A DNA stretch of 64,000 nt, from contig JAJQRA010000024.1 in the NCBI GenBank assembly GCA_046533095.1, positions 1 to 64,000 on the forward strand. The letters run 5' to 3'. The notes under the pieces were generated by a model that worked only from the letters and a program-made list of their open reading frames with translations, was not told the origin of the DNA and did not search any database. Below, piece by piece: positions 60,163 to 64,000 of the stretch. The stretch comes from ZAX-1 sp046533095. GTDB taxonomy: Bacteria > Bacillota > Clostridia > Lachnospirales > Lachnospiraceae. The position numbers and the translations under genes are program-made. Numbering within the stretch: the first letter of the stretch is position 1; every line of letters starts with the position of its first letter.

Positions 60163-63100
60163 ATGCAAATGCCGGAAATGCTCGATAATGTGAGCAAAAC
60201 CGTCAGGGAGGACTTGGCGGCAACAATATCAAAGGGCGACAAGCTGTCTGTGGCGGCGGCGTGTTTCTCCATATACGCCTATCAAGCTCTAAAGAAGCAA
60301 CTTGACGGAATTGCTGAACTACGCTTTATTTTCACCTCGCCGACCTTCCTACAGGAGAAAGCACCTAAAGCGAAGCGTGAATTTTATATACCCCGCCTTG
60401 ACCGTGAGCGGTCGCTTTATGGCACGGAGTTTGAAGTCAAACTACGCAATGAACTGACCCAAAAAGCTATAGCCCGCGAGTGCGCCGATTGGATTCGTAA
60501 AAAGGTGCAGTTCCGTTCCAACTTGACGGGTGGCAACATCAGCGGTTTTATGAATGTAGTCGGAGCGGAGGCTTTGACCTATATGCCGCTCCGCGGTTTC
60601 ACTACTTCTGACATCGGTTGTGAACGTGGCAACAACATCATTAATCCCGTCAACAAAATGTTCTCTCCGCTCTCTGCGGAGTACATCCGTATGTTTGACC
60701 AGATTTGGAGCGACAAGAATCTGCTTGAGGACGTTACCGACCAAGTTATCGACGGTATCACCGCCGCTTACAACGAAAACTCGCCTGAGTTTGTGTATTT
60801 CGTCGCCCTGTACAACATCTTTAACGAGTTCTTGGAGGACATTTCCGAAGACGTGCTCCCGAACGAGGCTACGGGATTTAAGGAAACAAAGATATGGAAC
60901 AAGCTGTACGAATTCCAGAGGGATGCCACGCTTGCTATCATCAATAAACTTGAAAAATACAATGGTTGCATCCTCGCCGACAGCGTGGGTCTTGGCAAGA
61001 CTTTCACCGCATTGTCGGTGATTAAGTACTATGAACTCCGCAACCGCATGGTGCTTGTGCTTTGTCCGAAAAAACTGGGTGATAACTGGCACACCTTCAA
61101 GGAAAACTACCTGAACAACCCAATAGCGGCCGACCGCCTGCGGTATGATGTGCTATACCACACCGACTTGTCGAGAGACCACGGCTTATCGGGTGCGATT
61201 GACCTTGCAAAGCTGAACTGGGGCAACTACGACCTCGTGGTCATTGACGAAAGTCATAACTTCCGCAACGGCGGTGATTATTCGGGACGAGGGGACAACA
61301 AGCGCGAAAACCGCTACCTCCAACTGCTGAACAAGGTCATCCGCAACGGCGTAAAGACCAAAGTCCTTATGCTTTCGGCTACGCCGGTGAATAACGGGTT
61401 TTCCGACCTGAGACATCAGCTTGAACTTGCCTATGAAGGCAACCCCACGCTGATAAACGATAAACTTGACACCACGAAGCCAATTGATGTAATCTTTCGT
61501 AATGCCCAGACTGCTTTCAATAGATGGAGCAAACTCGAACTCGAAGAGCGCACAACCGAGGACCTGTTGCGTTCCCTCGACTTTGACTTTTTTACAATGC
61601 TTGACAGCGTGACGATAGCCCGCTCCCGCAAACACATTGAAAAGTATTACAACACCGCTGAGATTGGCAAGTTTCCCGAACGGATGAAACCGATGACCCT
61701 CCGTCCGAAGATGACTGACCTTGAATCGGCGATTGACTACGACGATATTTACGACCAGCTGATGAAGCTGAATCTTGCTATCTATACCCCGACCGACTTC
61801 CTTCTGGAGAGCTACCGGGCGAAGTATGTAGACCCAAGCAAGAACATAGACCGTGCCGGGCGTGAAATCGGTATCCGCCGACTGATGTGTATCAACCTCT
61901 TGAAGAGGCTTGAGAGTTCGGTCTATTCGTTCCGCATTACGTTGGAGCGTGTCAGAGCTTTGATAAACGGCACTATTGCTGACATTGATGCTTATGTGAG
62001 CGGAACACAGAGGATAATTAACGCACAGGAGTTTTCAGAAGACGACTTTGATGGCGACGACCAAAACACTGACTTCTTTGAAAGTACGGGAAAGAAACTG
62101 GACATCGACCTTGTGGATATGGACTATATCTCGTGGCGGTCGAAACTCGCAGAGGACTCCGAAATCCTCGAACTGCTGTCCGTGTTGATTGAGGATATCA
62201 CACCCGAACACGACACCAAGCTGCAAACGCTTCTGCAGCTTATTGCAGAGAAGATTCAGCAGCCGTTCAATCCGGACAACAAGAAGATACTACTTTTCTC
62301 AGCGTTTTCGGATACGGTAGACTACCTTTATAAAGAAGTCGCTCCGTTTGTCCAGTCGCGGTTCGGGCTTGATACGGCGATGATAACCGGAACCACCGAC
62401 GGCAGGACGACCGTCAAGCTGAAACGCAACGATATGAACACAATCCTGACGTTGTTCTCGCCACTGTCCAAGGACAAGGAATTGCTGATGCCGGACAACC
62501 CCGCCGAAATCGACGTCCTGATTGCTACGGACTGCATCTCTGAAGGACAGAACCTTCAGGATTGTGACTACTGCGTCAATTATGACATCCATTGGAACCC
62601 CGTCCGCATCATTCAGCGGTTCGGACGTATTGACCGTATCGGAAGCCGTAACGACAAGATTCAGCTTGTGAATTTCTGGCCGAACATCGATCTCGACAAG
62701 TACCTCGAACTCAAAGGTCGTGTAGAGACCAGAATGAAGGCTTCTGTTATGACCGCCACGGGTGACGATAACCCTATCGACCCCGAAGAACAAGGTGACC
62801 TCGAATATCGCAAGGCGCAGCTTGAGAAGTTGCAAGACGAAGTCGTGGACATGGAGGAAATGCAGTCCGGTGTTTCTATTATGGACTTAGGGCTTAATGA
62901 GTTTCGGCTCGACCTGCTTGAATACGTCAAGCACCACGGAGAACTGGACGGCACACCGTTCGGGCTTCACGCGGTGGTTAGTGGCAATACGGACTCGCCA
63001 CGTGGCACGATATTCATACTGAAAAACCGTAACGCCAAAATAAATGTACAAAACCAGAACCAGTTGCACCCGTTTTATATGGTATATGTCAACGGCAACG

Positions 63101-63417
63101 GAGACCCCGGCGAAGAGCCGGCAGTTTACATTGACCACCTGCAACCCAAGAAACTGCTCGACTCGCTCCGGCAGCTTTGCAAGGGCAAGGACAAGCCACT
63201 CGATGAACTATGCAGACAGTTTAATGCCGAGACAAAAGACGGCAGGAATATGCGGAATTACTCCGACCTGCTCTGCTTTGCGGTGAAGTCCATTGTGGAT
63301 TTGAACGAGGACGATTCCATCAACAGTTTCCTCTCCGGCAAGCAGATATCCTTTGCCACAAACACGATTGACGGATTGGACGATTTTGAACTGGTCAGCT
63401 TCGTGACCGTAAAGTGA
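60163..63417 (+). CDS. SNF2-type DEAD/DEAH helicase with phospholipase D-like N-terminal region
   Basis: A 1084-residue superfamily 2 ATPase. The N-terminal 200 residues resemble a PLD-like fold (KLSVAAACFSIYAYQALKKQ; FIFTSPTFLQ) without a clear HKD motif. The helicase core has a Q-motif-like WNKLYEFQRDATLAI, Walker A DSVGLGKTFTALSV (near 273), motif II VIDESHNFRNGG (near 362), motif III LSATPVNN, motif V ATDCISEGQNLQ and motif VI IQRFGRIDRIGS (near 818). The C-terminal 180 residues are unassigned. The start at 60163 has AAGGAG upstream; a longer frame from 60097 overlaps the HTH gene. With the DUF4391 protein downstream it suggests a restriction or phage-defence locus. Confidence 0.88.
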   Translation: MQMPEMLDNVSKTVREDLAATISKGDKLSVAAACFSIYAYQALKKQLDGIAELRFIFTSPTFLQEKAPKAKREFYIPRLDRERSLYGTEFEVKLRNELTQKAIARECADWIRKKVQFRSNLTGGNISGFMNVVGAEALTYMPLRGFTTSDIGCERGNNIINPVNKMFSPLSAEYIRMFDQIWSDKNLLEDVTDQVIDGITAAYNENSPEFVYFVALYNIFNEFLEDISEDVLPNEATGFKETKIWNKLYEFQRDATLAIINKLEKYNGCILADSVGLGKTFTALSVIKYYELRNRMVLVLCPKKLGDNWHTFKENYLNNPIAADRLRYDVLYHTDLSRDHGLSGAIDLAKLNWGNYDLVVIDESHNFRNGGDYSGRGDNKRENRYLQLLNKVIRNGVKTKVLMLSATPVNNGFSDLRHQLELAYEGNPTLINDKLDTTKPIDVIFRNAQTAFNRWSKLELEERTTEDLLRSLDFDFFTMLDSVTIARSRKHIEKYYNTAEIGKFPERMKPMTLRPKMTDLESAIDYDDIYDQLMKLNLAIYTPTDFLLESYRAKYVDPSKNIDRAGREIGIRRLMCINLLKRLESSVYSFRITLERVRALINGTIADIDAYVSGTQRIINAQEFSEDDFDGDDQNTDFFESTGKKLDIDLVDMDYISWRSKLAEDSEILELLSVLIEDITPEHDTKLQTLLQLIAEKIQQPFNPDNKKILLFSAFSDTVDYLYKEVAPFVQSRFGLDTAMITGTTDGRTTVKLKRNDMNTILTLFSPLSKDKELLMPDNPAEIDVLIATDCISEGQNLQDCDYCVNYDIHWNPVRIIQRFGRIDRIGSRNDKIQLVNFWPNIDLDKYLELKGRVETRMKASVMTATGDDNPIDPEEQGDLEYRKAQLEKLQDEVVDMEEMQSGVSIMDLGLNEFRLDLLEYVKHHGELDGTPFGLHAVVSGNTDSPRGTIFILKNRNAKINVQNQNQLHPFYMVYVNGNGDPGEEPAVYIDHLQPKKLLDSLRQLCKGKDKPLDELCRQFNAETKDGRNMRNYSDLLCFAVKSIVDLNEDDSINSFLSGKQISFATNTIDGLDDFELVSFVTVK

Positions 63418-63427
63418 GGTGGCGCTT

Positions 63428-64000
63428 ATGCTAGGACTGCCCAAGGCGACCGAGCTATCCAAAGCCCTCTCAAAGAAGGCAATATTCGGCAGGTTCAAGC
63501 CGGCGACCGGTGACCGTAGGCTGTTTGACGAGCAGATAAACCGAATGTCAATCGTCGCGGAACTCTCGCCGCAAACGGTGGCGATAAAGGCAAGCACGGA
63601 CGTTTCGGCGGTGTATGTCGTTCTGGTGACGCTGAAAACCGCCGAGTGCGACAAGAAGAATATCGCACTCTTATCGAAGCTGATTGACCAGCGTATGCTG
63701 TTCGTGATTCAATCAGGCGAAAGCGCAAGGCTCGCCGTTTACCGAGCCGACAAGGTGCTGGTTTCCGAAAGCAAGCCACTCGTTGCATGGAAGCTATCCT
63801 TAAGCGGTCTTGACCTTGAAGCGGTGTGGGAGAACGCCATTGCCCAGATAGGTGGCATCGACCTCGCGGGCGGTAAAGACCTCGACGAGACCATTGCCAA
63901 GAACGCTCACCAAGAGAAACTGCAAAAGCAGATAGCAATACTTGAAAAGAAAGCAATGACGCAGCGCCAGCCCCGTAAGAAGTGGGAACTTGCCGAGGAG
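63428..64000 (+). CDS. DUF4391 protein, partial (runs off the window)
   Basis: The first 191 codons of a DUF4391-family protein: MLGLPKATELSKALSKKAIF, a segment with RLFDEQINRMSIVAELSP, ALVTLKTAECD-like beta strands (VYVVLVTLKTAECDKKNIAL) and QRMLFVIQSGESARLAVYRA, then a helical region with QEKLQKQIAILEKKAM. In many genomes this family sits between a SNF2-type helicase and a type III-like DNA methyltransferase with a restriction subunit; those would lie beyond the edge. GAGG lies 8 nt before the start, 10 bp after the helicase stop. Its molecular role is unknown. Confidence 0.8.
   Translation, partial: MLGLPKATELSKALSKKAIFGRFKPATGDRRLFDEQINRMSIVAELSPQTVAIKASTDVSAVYVVLVTLKTAECDKKNIALLSKLIDQRMLFVIQSGESARLAVYRADKVLVSESKPLVAWKLSLSGLDLEAVWENAIAQIGGIDLAGGKDLDETIAKNAHQEKLQKQIAILEKKAMTQRQPRKKWELAEE

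Overview
The window looks like a chromosomal segment of an anaerobic, low-GC Firmicute, most likely a Lachnospiraceae-type Clostridium relative. The signs are purine-rich Shine-Dalgarno sites, near-consensus TTGACA/TATAAT promoters, a split purH with a PurO-type IMP cyclohydrolase, CheV, a bacteriohemerythrin, a basic membrane protein (BMP)-type nucleoside ABC transporter and an ECF S component. Taxonomy is inferred from gene content only.

Layout. 1-5.7 kb: the end of one IS1634-family element, then a full copy (320-2415), each followed by an identical 229-bp direct repeat; a HTH gene; a tRNA-Ser(CGA) with a damaged anticodon stem; and a decayed MarR / small ORF / CPBP-protease operon. 5.7-11 kb: a membrane protein, a two-component system, a lipoprotein and cheV. 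11-24.6 kb: housekeeping metabolism (IMP cyclohydrolase, AICAR transformylase, DUF3810 protein, carAB, amino-acid ABC transporter, HAD phosphatase, ExoIII, hemerythrin). 25-35 kb: a nine-gene nucleoside uptake and catabolism operon (punA, deoB, cdd, three ABC genes, pdp, deoC, BMP lipoprotein). 35-45 kb: a YibE/F protein with a DeoD-like protein, a 2056-residue secreted PHP-domain protein and a DeoR repressor. 45-53 kb (minus strand): a hybrid histidine kinase and a nickel/peptide-type ABC operon headed by a DtxR-type regulator. 53-59.3 kb: an Rpn nuclease, tRNA-Leu and tRNA-Pro, an L,D-transpeptidase, an ECF S component and a ComEC-like secreted metallo-beta-lactamase-fold protein. 59.9-64 kb: a higher-GC block with a HTH protein, a SNF2-type helicase and a DUF4391 protein that runs off the window, probably the start of a restriction/defence island.

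The most notable finding is a regulon. Three promoters (nucleoside operon, giant secreted protein, deoR itself) have the same design: TTGACA, a 17-bp spacer and a -10, with two 16-bp TGTTR-N6-TAACA-like operators 22 bp apart, one over the -35 and one over the -10. The operator resembles the E. coli DeoR site and the regulator resembles E. coli DeoR. This ties the secreted PHP metallo-phosphoesterase-like protein to nucleoside catabolism and suggests a scavenging system: secreted enzyme, BMP-type importer, phosphorylases and deoxyribose-phosphate aldolase under one repressor.

A second theme is the abundance of short tandem duplications, many sitting on gene stop codons (deoB, deoR, the ABC ATPase, the permease, the BMP gene, the ECF gene, dtxR), plus minisatellites of 7, 24, 25 and 35 bp in intergenic DNA. 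The most striking is an array of 31 heptamers between the DeoR-controlled promoter and punA.
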